Part shown: positions 38,601-49,800 of the stretch, in pieces
Layout: every line of letters starts with the position of its first letter
Position numbering within the stretch: position 1 is the stretch's first letter
Assembly (NCBI GenBank): GCA_022316685.1
Contig: JAKJHU010000033.1
Coordinates: 3,462,321-3,526,320 of the forward strand
Length of the DNA stretch: 64,000 bases
Reading direction: 5' to 3'
Source of the DNA: Progne subis subis
Lineage: Eukaryota > Chordata > Aves > Passeriformes > Hirundinidae
Notes under the pieces: generated by a model
Databases searched by the model: none
Told to the model about the DNA's origin: nothing
The model's input: the letters and a program-made list of their open reading frames with translations, nothing else
Made by a program: the position numbers and the translations under genes

Positions 38601-41600
38601 CTTTACATCAAAATTTAAATCCTTTTCCTTAAAGATTTGTCTAGAAGATTTTACTTTGTAAATGTCTTCCACACAACTGAGTAGTAACTTACAATCTCTT
38701 CTGAGCCGTCAAGGAGATGAAAGGGACGTGTTTAAGCACTGGTACAGAGATTAATTCTGAGATGAATCTGCATCATCAGTTTTAGTTCAGCAGAGCTGAA
38801 TTTTACTGCCCTACCTTTGGCCTTGCTTCTGGACATTACCAGGCTAGTATTGCTAATACCTCCATAAAATTAGAAGGATCTGGTAGGCTCCAATCGAAAT
38901 TTTCTTCTAGTAGATGTTTAGGACAATAAAAGTGTAAGTCAGTACTGTAATTGTGAAGAGATTTCACTGAAGAAATGGAAGAAAGTCAATGTCTTCAGAA
39001 ATTGCCCTTGAAGGATGATCTCCCCCTTACTTTCCCTAAACACAGTTCAGTTTCAATAGCCAGAGAAATCTCAGCTCCTCCCAGCTTATTTACCATTTCT
39101 GAGACAAGAGCTAACTAGTCTGAAATGCCTTCCATATTCACTGCTTCCTCATCCTCTGTTTAACTTAATTGCAGCCAAATTCTCATTGTACATAATGTTC
39201 AAAATACCCACCTCTCACTACTGCCACAAATTATACATATCAAATAAGAAGACATTACTCACATTCTAATTTCATGTTCAGGTAAATTTAATAAACCATC
39301 TCCCTAAGATGACAGTTTGTGGGGCAATAAGAAGGCTGAACTAATCTACTTCCTGCAGAGTAAAACCACTTAAGTTTGTATACGTCATGTCAGCATTTAC
39401 AAAAACCTGTCACATTGTCAGTTCCACTAACAACTTGACAAAACTATTTATGTTTCTTGAAGTTAATAATAGGGGGGTTGGTCTCTTGGATCTTGAAATT
39501 ACACTTATTTAGATTAAAAAGTAGCAAGATGAAACTCTCCAAACTTGCTTTCAGACTTATTTAACAAAAGTTGCAGCTTTCTAAACAATTACAGTAATGG
39601 ATATACCTTCTTTCACAGTAATTCACGTAGCAATTGCCGTTGCACTGTCAACAGTTGCTATTAATAACAATAAATGGTTGGGGATTTTTTCCTTCCATGA
39701 GGAATGAAAGACCATCATGAAAGTATGATAGGAGACTTTTTATTGCCAAGCTCTGTGTAACTGGAAGGTCAAAATTTACAACAGAGTATATTTTAAGACA
39801 GTAAAAGAGAAGACTAAGTGTCCATATCAGAAGTCTGTGGCTAGAAGGCAGTATCTAAGACTGCATCTGCCGTAAAACATCTTGTTAAAACAGAGTTAAT
39901 TGCTTGATCAACCCCAGTTCCAGAGTTTTAATTTAGCATCACAACATTGCCTTGGTGAATGTAAAGTTCAACTCCTTTAACATGAAACCAAGTCGCTCCA
40001 GGTGCTAATAAGTTTTCAAGCTTATGGGATACCATTAAATTGATCCAAAGTAAAACTCCCTGAAATAGTTGCAAATTCTACATACCTTTTCAGCAGCATT
40101 TCACTCTACAAATCCACCCTTGTTTTAGCTGTCTAGAGAACAGCTCTGAACACATATCAGCTAAACACACATCAGGTTGGGTTTGTTGTGGGTGTTAGCC
40201 TGGGTGAAAATGCTGGGATGATGTTGGCTGATGAAAATTCCTTCTTGAAACAGTGCCAGAGCAGCCTTCATCCCTACGGATGTTTAAAGGGTCAATGGTT
40301 TCGTGACTAAAATGTTTTGCTACATCTGCCAAGCAACATGAGAAAATCACATGGGGCAGGTTCTTCACATCAAACCTGCATCTCCATTCCACCCCTGCAT
40401 CAGGGCAGACCCCAAACCTGCATTGGGATGAGCAACATGAAGGAAAGCAGGGCAGCATGAGTGCTGCCTGTCCTAGCAGGCTTCCCTACACCCCTCTGCC
40501 ACAGGCAGTGGGCAGTGTTTCTTACTAATGGTCTCCGTTAATGGAGGGAACGTGCATTTGGTCGCCAGCACAAAAAGAGACATCAAAAGTTAAATAGATG
40601 CTGAGACTTGATAAAAAACTTGTACAACATTAATTTTAGGGACAATTCTGCTGAAATATCATATCTTGAAGGCAGGTGAGGTATGCCTCCTTTTAATTAC
40701 TATTTTTAATGACAATAGAAAGGGGAAAAAAAAGCTTTGTGGATCAGAAGTTCATCTGTCCCTGCTGCTTGCTTTCCTCCCTGAAATCAATCATGTTTGA
40801 TTCCAATTATCCTCCTAGAAACTAATTGTGACAATACCAGGGGAAAGAATATACTTTTCATTAAAGCCTCATGCTGAAATTAAAGTAACTTGGTTTCTCT
40901 TCTGATATTATCATTTATCCTTGAGGTGACTTGTAGCTGATGAGGAAAGTGTTTTTTTCTTCCTCTTCTCTGTGTTTCTCCTCGAAACTATCATTCCCAT
41001 CTGAAACTTTCTTTAGTAATGTTTGACTTGCCAGTCAGGGCCTTTCTGTGCTTTACCCCCTCCTCCAGGAGGCGACAGATAATATCCATAAGTGAGATGC
41101 TCAGAGAAGTTCCACTGCTGTAAAGCGGGTAATGGAGCGGAGAGCTAGACCTGGTATTTTAATTATTTACTAAAATGCTGTGAAGAGTCTAGAGGTGTGA
41201 CAGCAAATGGTGGATCTGGCTGAGAAATACGTGCACTGCCAAGCCACAAAATTCCCATTTTTCTGCAAATGCACTCTGTGTGATAATTATTAAACATATT
41301 GAGCCCTCCCATCCATAAGCAGAGCTCTCTATAGTGGGAATGTTTTTATAGTTATCTGTGAGGCTAAAGTACATCTTTATGTCTGGGAGGATAATAGGAT
41401 AAACTTCTTTTCCATTGTAGATAAAGAAGATGTGTTTTAAACTTGCCCAAGGGAAATTTCCAGCTGGCCAATTACTGCTAGTGAAGATCCCTCTACAAAA
41501 TGGTATTTCTCTAGGGTCAGCAGGCTATCAAATGTGTTTTCTAAAGACCAAAAATATGTAATTACTGAAAAGGACTTCTGGTCCTTGCTGGCAGTTAGTG

Positions 41601-42125
41601 TTGTTTAAATTGACCATTTTTGGTGTAGCATATTAACAGAAACTGATGGACTGGCTCCCAAGATCTTATTATCAGAAGAGGTTCCAGGGCTTGTTGTCTT
41701 TTCACTTGAGGGGGGAAAAAAAAAAATAAAAAAATGCAAACTGCCTTTCCCAAAGAAAGAAAGTCTAAAATACACTTATGGGACTCTACTGTCTGGGACA
41801 TGGCAGCAGACCCCAACTTGTGGGTAGAAGAGGACAAAGGAAAAGGAGAGAGACATATTTACAACCCCTTGTGTTGTGAACCACCATATCAAATGCTTGC
41901 TTGTAACTATTTTTCATCACAGTAGTGTCTTTAATAGCCTCAACTTCTTCAGAGTTAGATTTCTCACTGCTATGGCTGCACATTGTCCAAGGGAGATCTA
42001 ATTGCAAAGTTTCCCAGCTAAAGGGTATCTCATGAGGTCTGCCAAGGGAGCAGATGTGACAAGGATGTAACCAAGTACTCTTATAAACACCTACACTTTA
42101 TTTGACTACTCTAATATTTCCTTAG
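35610..42125. other. Noncoding stretch
   Basis: No gene recognised. A-runs of 15 and 16 lie at 37024-37038 and 37112-37127. A small bulged hairpin (CATGTA...CTTACT with AGTAAG...TACATG) lies at 36958-37003. A 36-nt segment at 40640-40675 is bounded by TTTTAG and GTGAGG and has one open frame (DNSAEISYLEG), but it is too short to count. A 10-residue A-run at 41713-41722 follows a G-run. Confidence 0.55.
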
Positions 42126-42183
42126 GAGCATTTTTGAGCAACGCAGGAAATTCTCATGCGGACTGGTTCAAGGGACCCCTCAG
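42126..42183 (+). CDS. Candidate internal exon, 58 nt, host gene unknown
   Basis: The acceptor is pyrimidine-rich (ACTCTAATATTTCCTTAG, ending at 42125) and the donor is CTCAG followed by GTAAGCC at 42184; both are good matches to vertebrate consensus. Two frames are open. The frame that ends on a full CAG codon reads SIFEQRRKFSCGLVQGTPQ and would join the candidate terminal exon at 46800 in phase. The alternative frame reads AFLSNAGNSHADWFKGPL but would run into a stop soon after entering that exon. Neither is a sequence I recognise. The 58-nt length needs an upstream exon carrying two bases of a split codon. Confidence 0.22.
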
Positions 42184-45100
42184 GTAAGCCAGAATTGAGT
42201 TTTCTCTGACTACTCTCTCAAAATTGTATGGTAGCAAATGGAGGGACTGAGTCTCTTTTCTTTGTCATCCCATCTTTACAACTCTTGGGACTTGATTTCT
42301 TATAAAAATTAAAGAATTAGACACTATAGTCATCTAGTGAACTAAAAAAGCAAAAGGTACAAAAAATTATAACAGCTGAACCCTGACACAGCAGACATCT
42401 TCCATATGCTGCTTCCTGCAGGCATAGGGTGGAGAGGGAATAGCTAAAAGCATCCCTTTAACCCACCTAAACCTCTCACATCCACAGAACAAGCTGAGGG
42501 ACCTCTCTTAATGTTCATGCCTGACTTCAGCACAAATCTGTATGCATGCAAAACTGTGGCTAGGCTGACTGCCTGGGCGCTGGATGCTGATTGTTAAATG
42601 ATGACTGTGTGTTCTTTAGCTCTTATTTACCACATACAACTCCCCCATCCACAGGTAAAACCCAGGCTTCCAGGATATTTAAAATCAGAACTACAGTTTG
42701 TAAAAATTTCCCAATCTCTTTCAAGCAAAAACAGACTAAAAGATGAAAAAACAAGAAATCTGAAATCGGCGTGTGTATTAAGATATGATGGAACAGCTCA
42801 AAAAGAAAAATAGAACACCACAACAAAGTAAATTGCACGTCATGGTACTGCATTTATCTAATGGCCAGGCAAGAATCTGCTGGTGTTTTTAAATATGCAC
42901 ATTAAGAATAATTTCAGCAGGTTTTTTTTGTTGAACTTCCTGTAAATAATCATCTTGCTGATTGTAAGAATTAGTGATGGCAACAACACTAAATACCGTT
43001 TGACTTGTTGTTTCCTCAACATATCCATGTTCCGTTTTATTACTCAACCCAAAAACTTTCTCCAAGTAAAAATTCAGTTTCTTCTTCATGTTCCAGAGAC
43101 TATTTTACCCCTGACTTTTTCTTTCCCTAGATTTTTTTCCCCTTTTTTCTAGGACTCATTGTTGTCCTTTGACAAATAAAACTTTAACTTTGTGGGGAAT
43201 GGAAGAGAGAAAAAAGTCATATTTTGGAGGTCCTTTCCTGGAGATCAAAAGGTACCATTCATTGGGGAAAAAAAACCCCTATTCATTGGCAGAAGAAAGG
43301 AGTGATATGATGCTTTTGAAAAGTTGGGGGTTTTCCCCTAAAGTCCTTGTTTTTAAATTTTCAATTACAAGATTTCCAGCTGCATTCAAGGCAGGAGCAA
43401 AGCCAAACATCATACAGAATGTAGCTTTCTCTTCTAAAGCTGTGCAGTCACTATCATCGAATTCTCTGGATATATTTTGCCCTTTCAAATCCCTTTTGGG
43501 TTTCCCAGAAAGGCCAAGCTACTTTCAAGATGAAAAATGTTGAGAAGTTTATGAAAGAATTTAGATGATATGCCTGCTTGTGATTCCAGAGGAGTGGAAC
43601 CACTGTGAAACCCAAAAGTCTCTTCTGGTCCTAGTTTTACACCTCGCTGTGGAAATACCTTGCTCTCTATAAACCTAGTGGGGTTCAGAAGAATTTTGTC
43701 TCAGAGTTCAGGATGTGTCCATCAGGCTGAGAGAAATATCAAAGGAACAGGCCTGGACATATTACATATATTGATATATTGAGATCCTTCTTAGCCAGTT
43801 AAGGCGATTATAAACATATATTACAAGTCTAATGATCTTTAGTCATCTGGGAAGAGTCACAACAACACACAGGCTGAAATTATAACTGAGAAATTGAGTG
43901 TATAGTGTATGTAAGACCCCAGAGGCAGTAAAGGGGAGTGAAGGAAAGAAAACCACCTCAAACTATGCATTAGCTAATCCTACTACCTGAGGGTGTTAAT
44001 TTCATCAAAAACTACTGTAAAAACAGGTGTGAAGAGCAAATGTATCAATGTGGAGAATGTCCCTACAATTTTATCCCACCTGTATGCTGTTGATCCTCTG
44101 ACAGCATTGTGATGGGCAGTAAATACGCTAAAAGAACAAAAGAAAGAAAAAGTCTTTCCCCCCCAAGGCCTTTATGAGCAGATCCCCCTTCCAGTTAGAT
44201 GAAGCTGGGGAGAATTCATTTGCTAAACATTAATTTTTTCCACCTCATGACTATCTAGACAGACATTTGCATTAATACATGCTTCGTTATATACAGAACA
44301 GTTCATTTTGCTATCTGAAGAATCAGCTAAATAACTCAAAATGAGCCAAGGACACAGAATTATCTCAAATTCAAGGGCTCCTGACCAACACTTGAGCACC
44401 ACTTTGGAGTCATTATCTACAGTTTGGATAAATCATAGCACCTGTTGCTTCAGTGGAGGAAAAAGACACAGAAGCAGCTAGGAATTGTGCCATTCCTTGG
44501 CTGCTTCTCTGTTCTTCAGTAGCTAAGAATTTGGCCCAAAACCTTTGTTTGATAGAAATTACTCCCTTGCTCTCTTTCAGCTTTTTCTTTCTATTTTCTT
44601 CCCTAAGATGAAGCTGCAGTAGGTGTTATTTGTGAAATTACAGGTTCACTGGGATGGGAAAGCCAACCCTAATAACTATCCTTCAAGAGCAGACATGCTG
44701 ATCAAATCCACACTGTTAAAAAACCAAATGTTACTTGCACATGGGAGCAATTCCTGAGGCTGTAAATGGGGAAAGATACCTGGAGAAAATTGAGTTTAGT
44801 TTGTCAAGGGAGTTATTTGTGACTTTCTTCCTGTCCATGCCAGCTGGGCAGTACTTGCTGCATTAGTTGCTGAACACAAAGTACTGCCATCAAAAATTCA
44901 TGGATGCTATTGTTTCTTTCTCTTTCTCTCTCTTTCTCTCTTTTTTTTTTTTTTTTTTTTTTTCTTTTCCTGGCACCAATTCTTCCTCCACCACTAACCT
45001 CCTGAGTCTCAAGGCTTCTTTCACCACCTCCTTGGCACCAGTAGCCGGGGCACTGCTGCCAAAGCACACTGGGTTTAAACAAGTACTCAAGTTAGCCACA

Positions 45101-46799
45101 CCACTCTTGCAATGTGCAGTCCAGGGATTCATCTGCAGAGAGCATCAGCTGAACCCTCACCCCAAACCCTCTTGATATGCAAAGGAAAGGTGGGCTGGAG
45201 ACTCAGCAGGGTACACAGCAGGTCACAAGGTTGTCTCAGATGTTTGAAACTCGCCTTTCAGTTCACTGCTACTTATTGGGGAGCACCATTCATTTGCTTC
45301 ATGGACTTGATGGAAGATTCTCACAGGCAGATGCAGGACGGAGAAAGCTTCCATCATACTCCATAGGACTCAGACCCCTCAGTCATCTTTTGAAAACAGA
45401 CATCTACTTTGTAATTTGTCTTTGCCAAGCTACCTTATTCCCATCTTTCAAAGGATGCCATTCCCAGTTTGTTGGAGCTCTGGAAAGCAATGTGATATTT
45501 GCTCATCACATTTTGCACAAATTCCAAACTGTGAGCAGGGCTAGAAACTCTCATTTTATACAATTTAAATTGATTCCACAGCCTCAGACTCCAGCAAGGA
45601 TTTAAGACAAACTCCATTCTACAGGCTTGTGATAGCATCATGAGGGCTGGATCCATTAAAGATGGCAACCATACAAAGATGGGAGCAAGGTCTAAAATAA
45701 AGGCAGAAAGAAGTTTTGAGATTTACTGTGGAAAACCACAGAGAAGAGGTATTAAGGAGTTGTATTAATAGAAGGGATGCAAAAGGAAGGCAGTAATTCC
45801 GCTCGTCAGAGGATTCAGACAGTGAACTGACATATTCATCTGCTTACTCAAACTCTTCTTAGTTGCAACCTCTCTGCAGAGGAGGTTCTTCTCCTACCAT
45901 GTCCTTACTGAAATTTTACCTTGGGAATTGGTGACACAGCTTTCATATCACCACAATTGGAATCCTGAGTTCTTCTGCCTGGCTTCCAAATTACAGTGAT
46001 GGAGTAGTGACAACTGACAATTCTCTGCCTTTTAAAATGCCTCAGCCCTAGTCAATGAAAATCAAACAAGTATAAAATGTGTGAAGATCTGATTTCTCAG
46101 ACTGATTATATATACATTTATGTGTGTGTAAGCTCCAGGCCCTTTGTGTTTAATCAAGTACAATATTAAGTGAGTTAATGAAAAAGGAGTAGTTATCTTC
46201 TGCCAATGTAATAGATCATTTGGGGAAACAGAAGTATTGTGATTACATGGAAGGACTTAGAATGAGCTCCTTGCTGCCAAAAGAGAGGAAAGAGCAAGAC
46301 AAAGCTACTCTACTAATTCAGAGTCACTGGAGATAAGACATTGGAGAATTTAGTTCTATTCTTCGCACCATTACATCGCTTTCCAATGAAATTAAAACCC
46401 TTTATTTTCCATCAGAAATGGCAACAGTCTACTTGCCAGACATAGGACTGAATTTCAGCCTTGTTCTTGGGCTCTGAGCTGGCAGACCCGTCCGTGTACC
46501 TTCCTTTATTTTCTTTCAAGCTTGGATGTCTCAGCACCAGCACAGCACAATGGCACAACTGAAAACAGATGCTTAGTTTTCTGAAGGGAAAAGAGAATAC
46601 CATTCACTTCTAGGTGGAGACACGCCTGGGAAAATATTTCTAGGAAGCTCCATTTCTAGGTTAAATTAATACTTGGAGGGACTGGAGAGAGGATGGAGAA
46701 TACGAAAAATGAGCAATCAAAGAACAGAAGTTTCTGTGGGAATGGTAGATATCAAATGTGAACATGTATTTGCTGGGGGTGAGGTATTTATTTATTTAG
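42184..46799. other. Noncoding stretch
   Basis: No gene recognised. It contains a CT tract plus T23 at 44912-44963. The longest open frame in the window (142 codons, 45177-45605 +) lies here beside several overlapping frames on both strands. Neither composition nor motif supports any of them. Confidence 0.55.
44912..44963. repeat. (CTTT)/(CT)n tract followed by T23
   Basis: TTTCTTTCTCTTTCTCTCTC-type sequence from 44912 runs into 23 consecutive T (44941-44963). It is the longest homopolymer in the window and a likely polymorphic site. Confidence 0.95.
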
Positions 46800-46955
46800 T
46801 CCAGCTATGTCAAGAAAATAGATCAGATGCTAGAACAGCTGGCAGATGAAGAACAAGATGTTCCAGGAGCTAGCATTAATGAGCTCACAGATAATCTCAC
46901 ACTGGCTGGCACTGAGCTCACCAGGTTGACAGAAGAACTGGCGTCACAACGCTGA
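46800..46955 (+). CDS. Candidate terminal coding exon with coiled-coil peptide, gene unknown
   Basis: Immediately after a TATTTATTTATTTAG acceptor (AG at 46798-46799, whose last three bases are an in-frame TAG) a frame opens and runs 51 codons to TGA at 46953-46955. The peptide is acidic and Leu/Glu/Gln-rich. Residues 4-14 (VKKIDQMLEQL) and 26-48 (INELTDNL...LTRLTEELA) place I/L/A at a and d positions without a break, a good coiled-coil signature. A short DVPGAS turn separates the helices. It has no methionine start at its edge, so upstream exons would be required; 42126-42183 or 35529-35609 fit in phase. AATAAA at 47275 could end the transcript. The acceptor's pyrimidine tract is weak. I cannot name a family. 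It may be a true last exon, a decayed exon, or a lucky frame. Confidence 0.35.
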   Translation, partial: SSYVKKIDQMLEQLADEEQDVPGASINELTDNLTLAGTELTRLTEELASQR

Positions 46956-47274
46956 GACTCAAAGAGAAAGTGAGGAAGTTATTTAAGGAAAAAGAGTGGT
47001 GTAGTCACAATGTTGTGCATCAGTCAACAGTGATTCAACATGCAAACCATGGAAGTATTTCTCAAGGCCAGTCCCATTTATGTCAGAAGTTATTAAGACT
47101 CAAAATTGTAACTGCAGAGGTTCCCGGCCCTGTGCCTGATACCAGCTGCTACTATGAAAACAGTATTTTCAGAAGAGTTTTCTTTCCATTTCAGGACCAA
47201 ATAAGTGACCAGATTTTTAGCACCCTTTTATTTGGGTGCATATAAAGAGTCAAGTCCTTCCAAAGGTCAGAGAA

Positions 47275-47280
47275 AATAAA
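47275..47280 (+). promoter_or_regulatory. Possible polyadenylation signal AATAAA
   Basis: A canonical AATAAA hexamer lies 320 bases after the stop of the candidate exon at 46800. The sequence after it is A/C-rich and lacks an obvious GT-rich downstream element. AATAAA is common in AT-rich DNA, so this is suggestive only. Confidence 0.15.
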
Positions 47281-47283
47281 ACA

Positions 47284-47323
47284 GACACACACAAAAAGAA
47301 ACTAAACCAAACCAAAACCAACC
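47284..47323. repeat. CAAAC-type low-complexity tract
   Basis: ACACACAC followed by AAACTAAACC, AAACCAAAACCAACC. It is the reverse-complement type of the GGTTT tracts elsewhere in the window. Confidence 0.75.
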
Positions 47324-49059
47324 CTGCAAGATCTGCCAAAACTGCAGCCAAACCTATCAGTATTCTGGAAGCTCAGCTATCAACTTAAACATAAATATAA
47401 TGACTAAAGATCTCTCATTGTCTAGCCTGGGGAATTTCTTCCCTCAGGCTCCCTTTTCTCCCAACTAGCATTCCCTAATTCTGCTTCTGTTTGAAACAAG
47501 AGTGCTGTTGGGTTTGTGACAGAACCACTTTAAAAGGAAATTAGACATCTTTGGAAAGCTGAGGGCATATCACTCTTTAAATGCAAGATGTTCCAAGATG
47601 CTACCTCTTGCTTCCAGAGCACTCCCACTGGCAAGCAAGCTTTGCATTTGATTGACACCTAGCTAGCATTAAATAGGCCAAGGCACTAACAGAATTCATG
47701 AATTTACAAAGTAAAGTAAAAGCCATATGATTTTTTTTTTTTTCTTTTTTGTTAGATATGGGGTTTTCATTCTGGTTTGATGCTTTATTTAATTTTAAAT
47801 GAACAGAAATTTTTATACATGTCTAGTTGAAAGGCAGGCTATGAAGACTGCAGAGGTATCCATAGGTGATTATAGAAATTTATTTATTCACAGCACAAAT
47901 CCCACTAGGAGATGCAATCTATTTGCCAAAGAATCCTTTAAGTAGCTGTATCAAGCCACAACTGTTCAAGAGGGGAAATTTGCAACACTTAACTACTTCA
48001 ATCTAATTTCTAAAATCCCCACAATCCACAGCTGTGAGAGCCCAAGAGCATGGATTTTGTATAATTGATCTTGGTGCTGTAAGATACCTAAGTAGAGGAG
48101 TACATTTCTCTTTTGGCTTCACGTCTGAAAAATAGATGCTGCTTTGTTGGTAATGAGAGGAGTGAAGTGATTCCTGGGATGACTGGCACAAAATTGCCTC
48201 AGCATCACAACCATAACAAGCTTCTAAAGGTAGATGCAGGCAGAGAAGCTACAGACAGAAAAAAAAATTATTTATTAAAATATGGATGTTCAAGGAATAG
48301 GCTGGAAGTTAATTTCTCCTATCAACTTTTTCCAAGAGCACAGTGAGACATTAAGAAAGCCCAGAAGCTGAGACTGTGCTGAACACTTGCAGCAGCTTTG
48401 GGGTGTGACTGGCAGTCAGATGCCACAGCAGCTTCACCTGCAGATGTTGCTCTAAAATACAAAATCAAAGTGGATTTTGCTCCAGCAAGGAGAGCTGAGG
48501 GGCAGCACACCTAACAACATCCTGCACTGCTGAGCTTGCTGGTCTAAGGATCATGGCTCATCCTCCTTCGTTCTGCACTTCCCTCATCCTACAACTAAGA
48601 GGTTTCACTCAAACCTTCATACAGCACCTTCTGCTTTAGTGACATGATTCTTCTTCATTTTTGTGGTATTATTGAGCTACAAATATCATTGTGCAAATTG
48701 GATGTGGTTTGACTTTAACTTTTTAATTCCTGAAGTTTGGATATTAGGCACTCTCATCCTGTGTAATTCTATAAATTCTATAGACACTTCCAAAAATACT
48801 CTGAGGATCTCCTCCAGCTTTTGGATCAAAATAGCTTTAAGGGTTGTTTGTTAATAATACTCATTTACAGGAACTAATAATGTTACTCTAAATTCAGGTA
48901 CAAAAAATTTTTTCTGATTTTCACTTAGGGTGGTGGGAATTCATCTTACAAAAGAAACAAAATTAGGAAATCATTGTCTTAGAAGCATTATGACTGGACA
49001 TGACTTTGAGGTACCAGTGTATTCCCTGATTGTATTGGAAAATTGCTGGACTTAATCTA

Positions 49060-49800
49060 ACCCTGTCTTTACAAACTCCAATGAAGTTTCCATAATTCAT
49101 ATGTCTGTCTCTCTTTAGGTCCTCAGATCACTTCTTTGGTCACCCTTAACTCTTTCTAGTTTTCCCTAATATTTCTCAATATGTGAAGCCCACAAGCAGA
49201 GGAATATTTGGAGCTGAGGATTTTTTAATATACAACATTTTTTTTCTCTGCATTTAGGTGAAAGATCTCTGGAGTTTCTGAACTGCTTTATTACTCCTCC
49301 CTGTTGTTTGGTAACACCGTGGACCATAATCCTCAACTCCTGTGTTATACTTGCATTTCCTCTTGCTGAATCACAGCCTTTTTTTCTTGCACACAATTCC
49401 TCTGATTCATGAAGTTCATTTGGAATTCTTCTCAGTGTCTGTGGCATCTGCAGACTTTCTGTGTTTCATATAAGTGAGCTATACTCCCTACATCACAGAG
49501 TTGCTAATAAAATAATGATTGATTTCAATTTATTAATAAATTACTAATAAAGTAATGAGCACTACCAGTCCTAAGGTAGCTCCCTGTGCACCCAGTGTAA
49601 CACATTCTTCCAATTTGAAGAGTACCAGAGTACTACTAGCAAGTACTCTATGAGTGCAATTTTCCAATAAGTAACTTGTTCACTTTGCATAAGTTTCATT
49701 TGGAATTTTTTTCCCTAGCCTGCTTCTTTGAATGATATAAGGAGCCTGTTTGTTTGCAGGCAGCAGAGTTATTTTTTCAAAGTGTTTTATAAAAGAGTGG
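49060..49800 (-). mobile_element. Ancient CR1/L3-clade LINE relic, antisense, with RT motif traces
   Basis: On the minus strand, 49596 to 49558 translates to LGAQGATLGLVVL, the counterpart of the reverse-transcriptase box GVPQGSVLGP. About 100 bases further on, 49460 to 49441 gives KSADAT, the counterpart of the catalytic FADDTK box with its second Asp lost. Order and spacing match the CR1/L3 RT domain. Sequence at 49140-49220 parallels the C-terminal region, and 49600-49790 the part upstream of the box. An AT-rich near-tandem stretch (CTAATAAA...TAATGA twice, 49503-49557) interrupts between the two boxes. Stops and frameshifts are many; it is a fossil. Ends are approximate. Confidence 0.75.

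Larger units (their letters stand above)
46956..49059. other. Noncoding stretch, possible 3' UTR at its start
   Basis: If 46800-46955 is real, the next 320 bases would be its 3' UTR. Otherwise this is plain noncoding DNA. A CAAAC-type tract lies at 47284-47323 and a T13 run at 47731-47743. Open frames reach 91 codons. Confidence 0.4.

Noticed and set aside
43257..43289. ATTCATTGG direct repeats flanking GGGGAAAAAAAACCCC
   Set aside because: Looks like a target-site duplication, but the insert is only a homopolymer block. It is more likely coincidence or slippage.
43169..43543. 124-codon plus-strand open frame
   Set aside because: The peptide resembles no family and runs through low-complexity sequence such as GGGGAAAAAAAACCCC. 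Taken as chance.
45177..45605. Longest open frame in the window, 142 codons, plus strand
   Set aside because: No recognisable domain, atypical composition and overlapping frames on both strands. A frame of this length is expected by chance in 64 kb.
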